Assembly (NCBI RefSeq): GCF_036345155.1
Contig: NZ_CP107772.1
Span: 8,618,001-8,682,000 of the forward strand
DNA length: 64,000 nucleotides
Direction of reading: 5' to 3'
Origin: Streptomyces sp. NBC_00582
Lineage (GTDB): Bacteria; Actinomycetota; Actinomycetes; Streptomycetales; Streptomycetaceae
In this document: positions 8,791-21,589 of the stretch, piece by piece
Layout of the letters: each line of letters begins with the position of its first letter
Numbering within the stretch: the stretch's first letter is position 1
Position numbers and translations under genes: made by a program
The notes under the pieces: model-generated
Databases searched by the model: none
What the model was told of the DNA's origin: nothing
The model's input: only the letters and a program-made list of their open reading frames with translations

Positions 8791-10554
8791 ATGACTGAGT
8801 ATGGCCGGGGCCCAGGCTCCGAACCGTGGCATCCGGAGGACCCGTTGTACGGGGACGGCGGATGGGACGGGCAGCAGCAGGCCCACCAGGGCCATCAGCC
8901 TGCCTACGGCGGCCAGCCGCAGCACCACCACTACCCGCAGCAGCCGCAGCAGCCGGGATACGGCGACTGGGGCAACGGACAGGCGCAGCAGTACGACCCG
9001 CACCAGTACGGTCAGCAGCAGTACCCGCAGCAGCCCTACGACCCTCAGCAGTACCAGCAGCAGTACATGCCCCCCGCACAGGGCCAGCAGGGGCAGCAGG
9101 GCTACAACGAGGGGTATCAGCAAGGCGGCTGGGACGGCACGGGCACCCACGCCCATGTCCCGTACGCCGCCGACCCCGGTGACCCTTACGGCCAGCAGCC
9201 CGCCGCGTACGGGGCCGAGCAGCCCGACTTCTACGGCACCCCGGACGCTTATCCGCCGCCGGAACCTCCTGCCCGGCGGGTCACCGAACCGGAGCCTGCC
9301 GCGGAGCCGGAGGCAGAGGAGAAACCCGACTGGGACCCCGGGCCCGACCAGGGCGAGCACGCCTTCTTCGCGGGCGGGGACGCCGGCGACGACGAGGACG
9401 ACGACGATCCCGACGGCCGCGGGGGCCGCAGGGGGCGCGGCGGCAAGGAAGCCAAGGGCGGCAAGGGCAAGAAGAAGAGCCGCAACGGGTGCGCCTGTCT
9501 GGTGGTCGTCCTGGTGTTCGCTGGTGGTCTCGGCGGGGTCGGCTACTTCGGCTACCACTTCTACCAGAATCGTTACGGCGCGGCCCCGGACTACGCCGGC
9601 AACGGCACGAGCCAGACGGTCAGCGTCCAGGTGCCCGAGGGCTCGGGCGGAGCGGCGATCGGCCGGCTGCTGAAGGAGGCCGGGGTCGTCAAGAGCGTCG
9701 ACGCCTTCGTCTCCGCGGCCACCAACAACCCCGACGGGGACAAGATCCAGGCGGGCGCGTACATCCTGAAGAAGGAGATGTCCGCGAAGGCCGCGGTCGA
9801 GATGATGCTCGACGGCGACAGCCAGGCCAATGTGCTGGTCGCGCCCGGCCAGCGCAATGTGCAGATCTACAAGGCCATCGACGAGAAACTCGACGTTTCC
9901 GCCGGCACCACCCGCAAGGTCGCCGAGAAGGGCTGGAAGACTCTCGGACTGCCCAAGTGGGCGAACGACAACAGCAACATAAAGGACCCCCTGGAGGGCT
10001 TCCTCTTCCCGGGCACCTATCCCGCGGCCAAGGGCATGAAGCCCGAGGCGGTGCTCAAGGGGATGGTGACCAACGCCGCGAAGAAGTACGCGGAGTACGA
10101 CCTCGAGGCCAAGGCCAAGACGTTCAAGCTGAGCAGCCCGCTCCAGATGGTCACGGTCGCGAGCCTCGTCCAGGCCGAGGGCAAGACCGTCGAGGACTAC
10201 CGCAAGATGGCGGAGGTGATCTACAACCGCCTCGACCGCGCGAACCCCGAGACGTACGGATTCCTGCAGTTCGACTCGACCTTCAACTACCTGAGGGGCG
10301 AAAGCAAGATCAATATCAGCGAGTCGGAGATCAACAGCAACAAGGATCCGTACAACACCTACACCAACAAGGGCCTGCCGCCCGGACCGATCGGCAACCC
10401 CGGCGATGTCGCCATCAAGGCGATGCTGAATCCGACCGACGACGGCTGGTACTACTTCGTGGCGACCGACGGGGTGAGCAAGACCGAATTCGCCAAGACG
10501 CACGCAGATTTCCTGAAGCTCAAGGACAAGTTCGATGAGAGCACGGGCAACTGA
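8791..10554 (+). CDS. mltG: Endolytic murein transglycosylase MltG (YceG-like) with long Gln-rich cytoplasmic tail
   Basis: Membrane-bound lytic transglycosylase that cuts nascent glycan strands (587 aa). Residues ~1-230 are a low-complexity tail rich in Gln, Tyr, Pro and Gly, then acidic (DDEDDDD) and Lys/Gly-rich. One transmembrane helix spans ~232-255 (CLVVVLVFAGGLGGVGYFGY). The extracellular YceG domain follows, with the catalytic Glu in LVQAEG near residue 463 and MAEVIYNRLDR. E. coli MltG (about 340 aa) lacks such a tail. The 3' end overlaps aroE by 20 bases. Confidence 0.93.
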   Translation: MTEYGRGPGSEPWHPEDPLYGDGGWDGQQQAHQGHQPAYGGQPQHHHYPQQPQQPGYGDWGNGQAQQYDPHQYGQQQYPQQPYDPQQYQQQYMPPAQGQQGQQGYNEGYQQGGWDGTGTHAHVPYAADPGDPYGQQPAAYGAEQPDFYGTPDAYPPPEPPARRVTEPEPAAEPEAEEKPDWDPGPDQGEHAFFAGGDAGDDEDDDDPDGRGGRRGRGGKEAKGGKGKKKSRNGCACLVVVLVFAGGLGGVGYFGYHFYQNRYGAAPDYAGNGTSQTVSVQVPEGSGGAAIGRLLKEAGVVKSVDAFVSAATNNPDGDKIQAGAYILKKEMSAKAAVEMMLDGDSQANVLVAPGQRNVQIYKAIDEKLDVSAGTTRKVAEKGWKTLGLPKWANDNSNIKDPLEGFLFPGTYPAAKGMKPEAVLKGMVTNAAKKYAEYDLEAKAKTFKLSSPLQMVTVASLVQAEGKTVEDYRKMAEVIYNRLDRANPETYGFLQFDSTFNYLRGESKINISESEINSNKDPYNTYTNKGLPPGPIGNPGDVAIKAMLNPTDDGWYYFVATDGVSKTEFAKTHADFLKLKDKFDESTGN

Positions 10555-11389
10555 CGCCCATCGGGCCGCCGTTCTCGGCAGCCCCATCGCCCACTCCCTC
10601 TCCCCGGTGCTGCACCGCGCCGCCTACGAGGCGCTCGAACTCACCGACTGGACGTACGACCGCTTCGAGATCGACGAGGCCGCCCTGCCCGGCTTCGTCG
10701 ACGGACTCGGCGGGGAGTGGGCCGGGCTGTCCCTGACCATGCCGCTCAAGCGGGCCGTGATCCCGCTGCTCGACGAGATCAGCGAGACGGCCGCCTCGGT
10801 GGACGCGGTCAACACGCTGGTGTTCACCGAGGACGGCCGCCGCGTCGGCGACAACACCGACATCCCCGGCATGGTCGCCGCCCTGCGCGAGCACGGCGTC
10901 GAGCAGGTCGACGCGGCCGCGATCCTCGGCGCAGGCGCCACCGCGTCCTCGGCGCTCGCCGCCCTGTCCCGGGTCTGCTCCGGCGAGATCGTCGCGTACG
11001 TCCGCAGCGAGGCCCGGGCCGCCGAGATGCGGCAGTGGGGCGAGCGCCTCGACGTCGAGGTCCGGATCGCCGACTGGTCCGAGGCTCCCGAGGCCCTCGG
11101 CTTCCCGCTGGTCGTCGCGACCACCCCCGCCGGGACGACGGACGCCCTGGCGGCCTCGGTGCCCGAGCGCCCCGCCACCCTCTTCGACGTCCTGTACGAC
11201 CCCTGGCCGACCGGGCTGGCCGCCCGCTGGTCCATGTTCGGCGGGGCCGTCGTCAGCGGGCTCGACCTCCTCGTCCACCAGGCCGTACTCCAGGTCGAAC
11301 AGATGACCGGCATCGCCCCGGCCCCGCTGGAGGCCATGCGCAAGGCGGGCGAACACGCCCTCACGTCCCGGCGGAGCGGCCGGCCCTGA
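10535..11389 (+). CDS. aroE: Shikimate dehydrogenase
   Basis: NADPH-dependent reduction of 3-dehydroshikimate to shikimate (284 aa). The substrate-binding N-terminal motif GSPIAHSLSPVLHRAAYEAL is clear, as is the catalytic Lys/Asp region (LTMPLKRAVIP and GDNTDIPGM). The Rossmann glycine motif is AAILGAGATASS and the C-terminus carries the conserved Q-motif (VHQAVLQVEQMTG). The ATG at 10535 overlaps the end of mltG. The next ~205 bases lack a gene and probably hold the promoter for aroC. Confidence 0.95.
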   Translation: MRARATDAHRAAVLGSPIAHSLSPVLHRAAYEALELTDWTYDRFEIDEAALPGFVDGLGGEWAGLSLTMPLKRAVIPLLDEISETAASVDAVNTLVFTEDGRRVGDNTDIPGMVAALREHGVEQVDAAAILGAGATASSALAALSRVCSGEIVAYVRSEARAAEMRQWGERLDVEVRIADWSEAPEALGFPLVVATTPAGTTDALAASVPERPATLFDVLYDPWPTGLAARWSMFGGAVVSGLDLLVHQAVLQVEQMTGIAPAPLEAMRKAGEHALTSRRSGRP

Positions 11390-11595
11390 ACAGGGCCGCC
11401 GCGCGCCGCGCCCGGGGCCGTCGATAACGAGCGGCGCGTCCGCCGTTTCGTCCGTCTAATGGACCGGGCGCCCGGTCCGTGCCCCGGACGTGGGAGGATC
11501 GAGGTGGCCGGCCGGAGCCGCGCACCCGGTCGGGCCAGGACGTACGCGAGGACGCGCGTAGGGCAGTACCGGGGCGCGAGCACTGAGGAGCATCG

Positions 11596-14386
<2,791 letters not shown>

Positions 14387-14437
14387 GTCCCGCGGGATCC
14401 CTTCCGCCCGATTCGCCTTTCACAGCGGGCACTTCGG

Positions 14438-14477
14438 ACCGCCCCCGGCCGTTCACCAAACGACGGCCGGGGGCGGT
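14438..14477. terminator. Terminator of the aroCKB operon
   Basis: ACCGCCCCCGGCCGT (14438-14452) pairs perfectly with ACGGCCGGGGGCGGT (14463-14477) around a 10-base loop. No T tract follows, as is common for streptomycete terminators. Confidence 0.75.
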
Positions 14478-14552
14478 ACCGTTCAGAATCGAAAACGGGG
14501 GCAGCTCCCCCAGCCAGCGGCCCATTGCCTGTACGAGACGGAGTGGCACCGG

Positions 14553-15437
14553 ATGCAGCACGCAGTGGGTTCTCCGCTGCCGCCGCCCCACCAGCAGGGG
14601 CACGGTCCGGCCGCCGGCTGGTCGCCGGCCGCACACCACCCGGGCCCGCCCCAGCCGGGCAGCCCTCCGCAGCAGCCGGGCTACCTCGGCGCCCCACCGC
14701 CTTCCGGGCCCGTCCCGCCGGCGCCCCGGCCCCCGGTCCCGCCCGTGCCGCCGCCCCCGGCCCCGCAGCACGCGCCCGCCCCGGCCGGCACCGAGGTCAC
14801 CGGTCATGTCCCGCTGCCGCCCGGCGGCCCCGTGACGATGCCCACCGCCCCGCCCACGGCACCCGGCCCGGACCTCGCGACCACCACCGTGGCCGTGCTC
14901 CTCATCGGCCCCGCGGGCGCCGGCAAGACCAGCGTCGCCAAGTTCTGGGCCGACCACCGCCGGGTCCCCACCGCCCACGTCAGCCTCGACGACGTCCGCG
15001 AATGGGTCCGCTCGGGCTTCGCCGACCCCCAGCGCGGCTGGAACGACCACTCCGAGGCGCAGTACCGCCTGGCCCGCCGCACCTGCGGCTTCGCCGCCCG
15101 CAACTTCCTGGCCAACGGGATCTCCTGCATCCTCGACGACGCGATCTTCCCCGACCGCCCGGTCGTCGGCCTCGGCGGCTGGAAGCGCCACGTCGGCCCC
15201 GGCCTCCTGCCGGTCGTCCTCCTCCCCGGCCTGGAGGTCGTCCTGGAACGCAACGCCCAGCGCTCCGGCAACCGCCGCCTCACCGACGAGGAGGTCGCCC
15301 GCATCCACGGCCGCATGGCCGGCTGGTACGGCTCGGGCCTTCCGATCATCGACAACTCCCACCTGGACGTCCCGTCGACGGCAAAGGTCCTGGACGACGT
15401 CCTGTCGAGAGCGATCGCCAGCCCACCGAAGTGGTAG
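14553..15437 (+). CDS. P-loop ATPase/kinase-like protein with proline-rich N-terminus
   Basis: Function unknown (294 aa). Residues ~1-105 are low-complexity Pro/Gln/Gly sequence. The C-terminal ~180 residues form a small NTPase of the AAA_33/zeta-toxin-like kinase type: Walker A LIGPAGAGKTSVAK, an acidic motif VSLDDVREWVR, and SCILDDAIFPDRP as Walker-B-like strand. The arginine-rich lid is ERNAQRSGNRRLTDEEV. No partner gene reveals the substrate. It lies between the aroCKB terminator and the M24-fold gene, an arrangement I recall from other Streptomyces. Confidence 0.75.
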   Translation: MQHAVGSPLPPPHQQGHGPAAGWSPAAHHPGPPQPGSPPQQPGYLGAPPPSGPVPPAPRPPVPPVPPPPAPQHAPAPAGTEVTGHVPLPPGGPVTMPTAPPTAPGPDLATTTVAVLLIGPAGAGKTSVAKFWADHRRVPTAHVSLDDVREWVRSGFADPQRGWNDHSEAQYRLARRTCGFAARNFLANGISCILDDAIFPDRPVVGLGGWKRHVGPGLLPVVLLPGLEVVLERNAQRSGNRRLTDEEVARIHGRMAGWYGSGLPIIDNSHLDVPSTAKVLDDVLSRAIASPPKW

Positions 15438-15580
15438 AGCACGTGATCTCTTAGGGGCGCGGGGAACTGCGCGACAAGCCCCCACCGTCCCGCACCCGAC
15501 AACGCACCCGCTCCCACCCCCGCCCCCCACTCGGCCCCTCCCAACCGGCACATTCCCCGCACCCCTCATACGCTCGACAC

Positions 15581-16690
15581 ATGTCAGAGGTGTACGGGAC
15601 CCGCCGCGCGCGACTCAGAGACCGCTGCAGCTCCAGCGGCAGCGCCTCCGCGTTGATCTCCCGCCCGGCCAACGTGAGATACCTCGCAGGCGCGGCCCCG
15701 CAGGGCGCCGTCCTGCTCCTGGGCAAGCAGGAGGACCTCCTCGTCTGCGCGGGCCCGCCCGACGACCGCCCCGCCGAGGGAGCCCGCCCGGACGAGCACC
15801 TCCGGGTCCACACCCTGCCCCACGCCGGCGGCGACCCCGCCGTCGCCGCCGCGGGCATCCTCACGGCCGAGGGCGGAGACTCCCTGGCCGTCGAGGAACA
15901 CCACCTCACGGTGGCCCGCCACCGCGCCCTGCGCTCGGTCGCCCCCCGCCTGCGCCTCGCCGACCTAGGCGGCGCCGTGGAACAGCTCCGCGTCGTCAAG
16001 GACGAGGAGGAGATCTCCTGCCTCCGCGTCGGCGCCGAGATCGCCGACCAGGCCCTCGGCGAGCTGCTGGAGTCCATCCTCGTCGGCCGCACCGAGCGTC
16101 ATCTCGCCCTCGAACTCGAACGCCGGCTCGTCGACCACGGCGCCGACGGCCCGGCCTTCCCCACCTCGGTCGCCACCGGCCCCAACTCCGGCCGCCCCGG
16201 CCACCGTCCCACGGACCGGAGGGTCGAGGAGGGCGACTTCCTCTCGGTCTGCCTCGGCGCAACCTACCGCGGCTACCGCTGCGAGATCGGCCGCACGTTC
16301 GTCATCGGTACGTCCCCCGCCGACTGGCAGATCGAGCTGTACGACCTCGTCTTCGCAGCCCAGCGCGCCGGGCGCGAGTCCCTGGCGCCCGGCGCCGCCT
16401 ACCGCGACGTGGACCGCGCCGCCCGCCAGGTACTGGACTCCGCGGGGTACGCCCGGGGTCTCCCGGCGCTGACGGGGCACGGGGTCGGACTCGAAATCGA
16501 CGAGGACCCGCAGTTGACTCCCGCGGCCATGGGTAAACTGGACGCTTGCGTGCCGGTCACCGTCGAACCGGGGGTCCACCTCCCGGGCCGGGGCGGTGTC
16601 CGGATCGATGACACGCTCGTCGTGCGCCCCGAGGCGGACGGCGGACCCGAGCTACTCACCATCACGACCAAGGAGCTGCTCGCGCTGTAG
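15581..16690 (+). CDS. M24 (Xaa-Pro aminopeptidase-like) family protein with substituted metal ligands
   Basis: Pita-bread (creatinase/aminopeptidase P) fold, 369 aa, with the N-terminal domain ([14 protein letters not shown]) and the C-terminal M24 domain. Canonical enzymes bind two metals through D, D, H, E, E. Aligned by motif and spacing, the residues here are C224 ([12 protein letters not shown]), E235 (CEIGRTF), H300 (TGHGVGLEI), E329 (VTVEPGV) and D343 (VRIDDTLVV). Three of five ligands are changed, so normal dimetal peptidase activity is doubtful. Located 49 bases upstream of efp, the usual neighbour of pepQ/pepP-type genes. Confidence 0.85.
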   Translation: MSEVYGTRRARLRDRCSSSGSASALISRPANVRYLAGAAPQGAVLLLGKQEDLLVCAGPPDDRPAEGARPDEHLRVHTLPHAGGDPAVAAAGILTAEGGDSLAVEEHHLTVARHRALRSVAPRLRLADLGGAVEQLRVVKDEEEISCLRVGAEIADQALGELLESILVGRTERHLALELERRLVDHGADGPAFPTSVATGPNSGRPGHRPTDRRVEEGDFLSVCLGATYRGYRCEIGRTFVIGTSPADWQIELYDLVFAAQRAGRESLAPGAAYRDVDRAARQVLDSAGYARGLPALTGHGVGLEIDEDPQLTPAAMGKLDACVPVTVEPGVHLPGRGGVRIDDTLVVRPEADGGPELLTITTKELLAL

Positions 16691-16739
16691 AGGTGCGTGC
16701 CCCGGGGTCGTCCACGTCAGTCCAGGAGATTCCGCAACC

Positions 16740-17306
16740 GTGGCTTCCACGAACGACCTCAAGAACGGCCTGGTGCTCAAGCTCGAAGGCGGCCAGCTCT
16801 GGTCCGTCGTCGAGTTCCAGCACGTCAAGCCCGGCAAGGGCCCGGCCTTCGTGCGCACCAAGCTCAAGAACGTGCTGTCCGGCAAGGTGGTCGACAAGAC
16901 CTTCAACGCCGGCGTCAAGGTCGAGACGGCCACTGTCGACAAGAGCGACATGCAGTTCTCGTACATGGACGGCGACTACTTCGTCTTCATGGACATGGAG
17001 ACCTACGACCAGCTGCACATCGACCGGAAGACCGTCGGCGACGCCGCGAACTTCCTCGTCGAGGGCTTCGAGGCCACGGTCGCCCGCCATGAGGGCGAGG
17101 TGCTCTTCGTCGAGCTGCCGGCCGCCGTCGAACTGACCATCGCCGAGACCGAGCCGGGCCTGCAGGGCGACCGCTCCACGGGCGGCACCAAGCCCGCCAA
17201 GCTGGAGACCGGCCACCAGATCCAGGTCCCGCTCTTCATCACCACCGGTGAGAAGATCAAGGTCGACACCCGCACCAGCGACTACCTCGGCCGGGTGAAC
17301 AGCTAA
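16740..17306 (+). CDS. efp: Translation elongation factor P
   Basis: Relieves ribosome stalling at polyproline (188 aa). The start is GTG 16740 ([15 protein letters not shown]), with AGGAGA upstream. The three-domain EF-P sequence is complete. The loop that enters the peptidyl-transferase centre reads VKPGKGPAF, with Lys33 at the tip. This PGKGP form is the actinobacterial type reported to act without the lysine modification needed in E. coli, and no epmA-like gene is near. Two bases upstream of nusB. Confidence 0.97.
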   Translation: MASTNDLKNGLVLKLEGGQLWSVVEFQHVKPGKGPAFVRTKLKNVLSGKVVDKTFNAGVKVETATVDKSDMQFSYMDGDYFVFMDMETYDQLHIDRKTVGDAANFLVEGFEATVARHEGEVLFVELPAAVELTIAETEPGLQGDRSTGGTKPAKLETGHQIQVPLFITTGEKIKVDTRTSDYLGRVNS

Positions 17307-17308
17307 CC

Positions 17309-17743
17309 GTGGCTGCCCGCAACACGGCCCGCAAGCGCGCCTTCCAGATCCTCTTCGAGGGCGACCAGCGCGGCGCCGACGTCCTCACGGTCCTCGCGGA
17401 CTGGGTCCGGCACTCCCGGGCCGACACCCGGCAGCCGCCGGTGAGCGAGTACACGATGCAGTTGGTCGAGGGCTACGCGGACCACGTGAAGCGGATCGAC
17501 GAGCTGATCGCGCAGTACTCCGTGGGCTGGACGCTCGACCGGATGCCGGTCGTCGACCGCAACATCCTGCGGCTCGGCGCCTATGAGCTGATCTGGGTCG
17601 ACGAGACCCCGGACGCCGTCGTCATCGACGAGATGGTGCAGCTCGCGAAGGAGTTCTCCACCGACGACTCGCCGTCGTTCGTCAACGGCCTGCTCGCCCG
17701 GCTGAAGGAGCTCAAGCCGTCCCTGCGCCGGGACGAGGCGTAA
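17309..17743 (+). CDS. nusB: Transcription antitermination factor NusB
   Basis: All-helical RNA-binding protein that with S10 (NusE) supports antitermination on rRNA operons (144 aa). MAARNTARKRAFQILFEGDQ, the central WTLDRMPVVDRNILRLGAYE and VIDEMVQLAKEFSTDDSPSF are conserved NusB motifs. The GTG start lies two bases after the efp stop, so the pair is coupled. A 17-bp hairpin follows the gene. Confidence 0.96.
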   Translation: MAARNTARKRAFQILFEGDQRGADVLTVLADWVRHSRADTRQPPVSEYTMQLVEGYADHVKRIDELIAQYSVGWTLDRMPVVDRNILRLGAYELIWVDETPDAVVIDEMVQLAKEFSTDDSPSFVNGLLARLKELKPSLRRDEA

Positions 17744-17757
17744 GCGGTACGACGAAC

Positions 17758-17797
17758 GCCGGAGGGCCCGCAGCGTCCATGCTGCGGGCCCTCCGGC
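17758..17797 (+). terminator. Terminator after nusB
   Basis: GCCGGAGGGCCCGCAGC (17758-17774) pairs perfectly with GCTGCGGGCCCTCCGGC (17781-17797) around a six-base loop, 14 bases after the nusB stop. Confidence 0.85.
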
Positions 17798-17835
17798 GTA
17801 TCGGTGCCCCCGGCGCCGCGCAGGCCTTCAGAACG

Positions 17836-17879
17836 CCGTCGGGGTGGCCGGAACCGCTTGGTTCCGGCCACCCCGACGG
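17836..17879 (-). terminator. Second strong hairpin, probably terminating bldD
   Basis: CCGTCGGGGTGGCCGGAAC (17836-17854) pairs with GTTCCGGCCACCCCGACGG (17861-17879): a 19-bp stem with a six-base loop. It lies 27 bases beyond the bldD stop, between the two convergent genes, and forms a double barrier with the nusB hairpin. Confidence 0.8.
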
Positions 17880-17906
17880 TACGTTTCTGCTCAGCCGCGG
17901 AGCGGC

Positions 17907-18407
17907 TCAGCCCTCCTCGTGGGAGACCGCGCGACGCGCGTCGGCGTCCAGCACGCCCCAGCTGATGAGCTGCTCGGTGAGGACCGAGGGCGACTGGTCG
18001 TAGATGACGGCCAGGGTGCGCAGGTCGTCCTGGCGGATCGACAGCACCTTGCCGTTGTAGTCACCGCGCTGGGACTGGATCGTCGCCGCGTAGCGCTGCA
18101 GGGGGCCGGCCTTCTCGACCGGCACATGGGCCAGTCGCTCCAGGTCCAGGACCAGCTTCGGCGGCGGCTCGGCCGCCCCGCCGGGGGTGGTGCCGGGCAG
18201 CAGCTCCTGTACGGGGACGCCGTAGAAGTCCGCCAGCTCGGCGAGGCGCTGCACGGTCACGGCACGGTCGCCGCGCTCGTACGAACCGACCACGACCGCC
18301 TTCCAGCGTCCCTGGGACTTCTCCTCGACACCGTGGAGGGAAAGGCCCTGCTGGGTGCGGATCGCCCGGAGCTTGGCCCCGAGCTGTTTGGCGTATTCGC
18401 TGGACAT
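17907..18407 (-). CDS. bldD: Developmental master repressor BldD
   Basis: XRE-family DNA-binding protein that holds Streptomyces in vegetative growth when dimerised by tetrameric cyclic di-GMP (166 aa from the ATG at 18407). The HTH is MSSEYAKQLGAKLRAIRTQQ ... KAVVVGSYERGDRAVTVQRL. The C-terminal domain carries the c-di-GMP signature RGD-YNGKVLSI-RQDD exactly. GGGGAG precedes the chosen start; the frame extends 22 codons further upstream but without family similarity. A perfect match to the BldD operator consensus lies 73 bp upstream. Confidence 0.98.
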   Translation of the reverse strand: MSSEYAKQLGAKLRAIRTQQGLSLHGVEEKSQGRWKAVVVGSYERGDRAVTVQRLAELADFYGVPVQELLPGTTPGGAAEPPPKLVLDLERLAHVPVEKAGPLQRYAATIQSQRGDYNGKVLSIRQDDLRTLAVIYDQSPSVLTEQLISWGVLDADARRAVSHEEG

Positions 18408-18479
18408 ATAGCTCCCCGGCACTGGGTCGACGCGGCCGGCTTTGGGTTCCGTACCGCGCGGCTGGTAACTCATTGTGAG

Positions 18480-18494
18480 GTTACGCAGCGTGAT
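18480..18494. promoter_or_regulatory. BldD box in the bldD promoter region
   Basis: The 15 bases from 18480 (GTTACGCAGCGTGAT) match the published BldD consensus nTnACnC(A/T)GnGTnAn at every defined position. They lie 73 bp upstream of the bldD start, consistent with the autorepression known in S. coelicolor. The site also faces the pyrR promoter region, so an effect there cannot be excluded. Confidence 0.8.
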
Positions 18495-18610
18495 TCTTCT
18501 GCGTCAAGCCGAATGGTCCACACCGACTCTTCCGTGGTATCGATGGCCGATTACGCCAAGGGGGTGATCAGGGCGTCCCCGCGGGCTGCTACGGTGGATG
18601 GCGCAAACCC

Positions 18611-19224
<614 letters not shown>

Positions 19225-19235
19225 CACGCGCGCGT

Positions 19236-19252
19236 GCGGCCCGGTGGGCCGC
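19236..19252 (+). other. Intercistronic hairpin between pyrR and pyrB
   Basis: GCGGCCC (19236-19242) and GGGCCGC (19246-19252) form a 7-bp stem with a three-base loop in the 91-base gap between pyrR and pyrB. It may attenuate or process the transcript. pyrB has its own GGAG about six bases before its ATG. Confidence 0.4.
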
Positions 19253-19315
19253 AGGCCCCGCCGCCGTGCCCCTGTCTGCCCGAAACCTCCCGAATTCCCT
19301 TACGGAGCCTGACAG

Positions 19316-20296
19316 ATGCAGCGTCATCTCATCTCGGCCGCCGACCTCACCCGCGACGACGCCGTCCTGATCCTCGACACCGCCGAGGAGATGGCCCGGG
19401 TCGCCGACCGGCCCATCAAGAAACTCCCCACCCTGCGCGGCCGCACGATCGTCAACCTCTTCTTCGAGGACTCCACGCGCACGCGTATCTCGTTCGAGGC
19501 CGCCGAGAAGCGCCTGTCCGCGGACGTGATCAACTTCTCCGCCAAGGGCTCCAGCGTGTCCAAGGGCGAGTCCCTGAAGGACACCGCCCAGACGCTGGAG
19601 GCCATGGGCGTCGACGCCGTCGTCATCCGGCACGGCGCGTCGGGGGCCCCGTACCGGCTCGCCACCTCCGGCTGGATCGACGCGGTCGTCGTCAACGCCG
19701 GGGACGGCACCCACCAGCACCCCACCCAGGCGCTCCTGGACGCGTTCACCATGCGCCGCCGGCTGATCGGCCGGGACGCGGGGATCGGGCAGGACCTCTC
19801 CGGCAGGCGCATCACCCTCGTCGGCGACGTCCTGCACAGCCGGGTCGCCCGCTCCAACGTCGACCTGCTGCACACGCTGGGCGCCGAGGTCACCCTGGTC
19901 GCCCCGCCCACCCTGGTGCCGGTCGGCGTGGAGAACTGGCCCTGCGAGGTGTCGTACGACCTCGACGCCGTCCTGCCCAAGTCCGACGCCGTGATGATGC
20001 TCCGCGTCCAGCGCGAGCGCATGAACGCCGCCTTCTTCCCGACCGAGCGCGAGTACTCGCGGCGCTACGGCCTCGACGGCGACCGCATGGCGCGGATGCC
20101 CGAGCACGCCATCGTGATGCACCCCGGGCCGATGGTCCGCGGCATGGAGATCACCGCCGAGGTCGCCGACTCCGAGCGCTGCACCGTCGTCGAGCAGGTC
20201 GCCAACGGCGTGTCGATCCGGATGGCCGTCCTCTACCTGCTCCTGGGCGGCAACGAGCCCGCCGTCAGCCACGCCCGCACCACCGAGGAGAAGTAA
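19316..20296 (+). CDS. pyrB: Aspartate carbamoyltransferase catalytic subunit
   Basis: First committed step of pyrimidine synthesis: carbamoyl phosphate plus aspartate to carbamoyl-aspartate (326 aa). The carbamoyl-phosphate signature is [39 protein letters not shown] and the aspartate-binding MLRVQRERM follow. No regulatory subunit gene (pyrI) is present, as in other Gram-positives. Six bases upstream of pyrC. Confidence 0.97.
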   Translation: MQRHLISAADLTRDDAVLILDTAEEMARVADRPIKKLPTLRGRTIVNLFFEDSTRTRISFEAAEKRLSADVINFSAKGSSVSKGESLKDTAQTLEAMGVDAVVIRHGASGAPYRLATSGWIDAVVVNAGDGTHQHPTQALLDAFTMRRRLIGRDAGIGQDLSGRRITLVGDVLHSRVARSNVDLLHTLGAEVTLVAPPTLVPVGVENWPCEVSYDLDAVLPKSDAVMMLRVQRERMNAAFFPTEREYSRRYGLDGDRMARMPEHAIVMHPGPMVRGMEITAEVADSERCTVVEQVANGVSIRMAVLYLLLGGNEPAVSHARTTEEK

Positions 20297-20302
20297 GAAC
20301 CC

Positions 20303-21589
20303 ATGAGCAAGATCCTGATCCGTGGTGCGAAGGTGCTCGGCGGCGAGCCGCAGGACGTCCTGATCGACGGTTCCACCGTCGCCGAGGTGGGCACGGGCCT
20401 GAGCGCCGAGGGCGCCGAGGTCGTCGAGGCCGCCGGCAAGGTGCTGCTGCCGGGCCTGGTCGACCTGCACACCCATCTGCGCGAGCCGGGCCGAGAGGAC
20501 TCCGAGACCGTGCTCACCGGCACGCGCGCGGCGGCCTCCGGCGGCTACACCGCCGTGTTCGCCATGGCCAACACCTTCCCGGTCGCCGACACCGCCGGCG
20601 TCGTCGAGCAGGTCTACCGGCTCGGCCAGGAGCACGGCTACTGCGACGTGCAGCCGATCGGCGCCGTCACCGTCGGCCTGGAGGGCAGGAAGCTCGCCGA
20701 GCTCGGCGCCATGCACGAGAGCGCGGCCGGCGTCACCGTCTTCTCCGACGACGGCAAGTGCGTCGACGACGCGGTGATCATGCGACGCGCGCTCGAGTAC
20801 GTGAAGGCCTTCGGCGGGGTCGTCGCCCAGCACGCCCAGGAGCCGCGGCTGACCGAGGGCGCCCAGATGAACGAGGGCGTCGTCTCCGCCGAGCTGGGCC
20901 TCGGGGGCTGGCCCGCGGTGGCCGAGGAGTCGATCATCGCCCGGGATGTCCTGCTCGCCGAGCACGTCGGCTCCCGCGTCCACATCTGCCACCTGTCGAC
21001 CGCCGGCTCCGTCGAGATCGTCCGCTGGGCCAAGTCCCGCGGCATCGACGTCACCGCCGAGGTCACCCCGCACCACCTGCTCCTCACCGACGAGCTGGTC
21101 CGCTCGTACAACCCCGTCTACAAGGTCAACCCGCCGCTGCGCACCGAACGCGACGTACGCGCCCTGCGCGAGGCCCTCGCCGACGGCACGATCGACATCG
21201 TCGCCACCGACCACGCCCCGCACCCCCACGAGGACAAGGACTGCGAGTGGGCCGCCGCCGCCATGGGGATGGTGGGCCTGGAGACCGCGCTGTCGGTGGT
21301 CCAGGAGACCATGGTGGAGACGGGCCTGCTCGACTGGGCCGGGGTCGCCGACCGCATGTCCTTCACGCCCGCGCGGATCGGCCGGGCCACCGGCCACGGA
21401 CGCCCCGTCTCGGCAGGTGAGCCCGCCAACCTCACGCTCGTCGACACGGCATACCGTGGGTCCGTGGACCCCGCGGGCTTCGCCTCGCGCAGCCGCAACA
21501 CCCCGTACGAGGGGCGTGAGCTGCCGGGCCGTGTGACGCACACGTGGCTCCGGGGCAAGGCCACGCTCGTCGACGGGAAGCTCACGTGA
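20303..21589 (+). CDS. pyrC: Dihydroorotase
   Basis: Zinc amidohydrolase closing carbamoyl-aspartate to dihydroorotate (428 aa, type I class). Metal-binding [28 protein letters not shown], the catalytic aspartate region IVATDHAPH and [13 protein letters not shown] are present. It overlaps the next gene by four bases (GTGA). Confidence 0.97.
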   Translation: MSKILIRGAKVLGGEPQDVLIDGSTVAEVGTGLSAEGAEVVEAAGKVLLPGLVDLHTHLREPGREDSETVLTGTRAAASGGYTAVFAMANTFPVADTAGVVEQVYRLGQEHGYCDVQPIGAVTVGLEGRKLAELGAMHESAAGVTVFSDDGKCVDDAVIMRRALEYVKAFGGVVAQHAQEPRLTEGAQMNEGVVSAELGLGGWPAVAEESIIARDVLLAEHVGSRVHICHLSTAGSVEIVRWAKSRGIDVTAEVTPHHLLLTDELVRSYNPVYKVNPPLRTERDVRALREALADGTIDIVATDHAPHPHEDKDCEWAAAAMGMVGLETALSVVQETMVETGLLDWAGVADRMSFTPARIGRATGHGRPVSAGEPANLTLVDTAYRGSVDPAGFASRSRNTPYEGRELPGRVTHTWLRGKATLVDGKLT

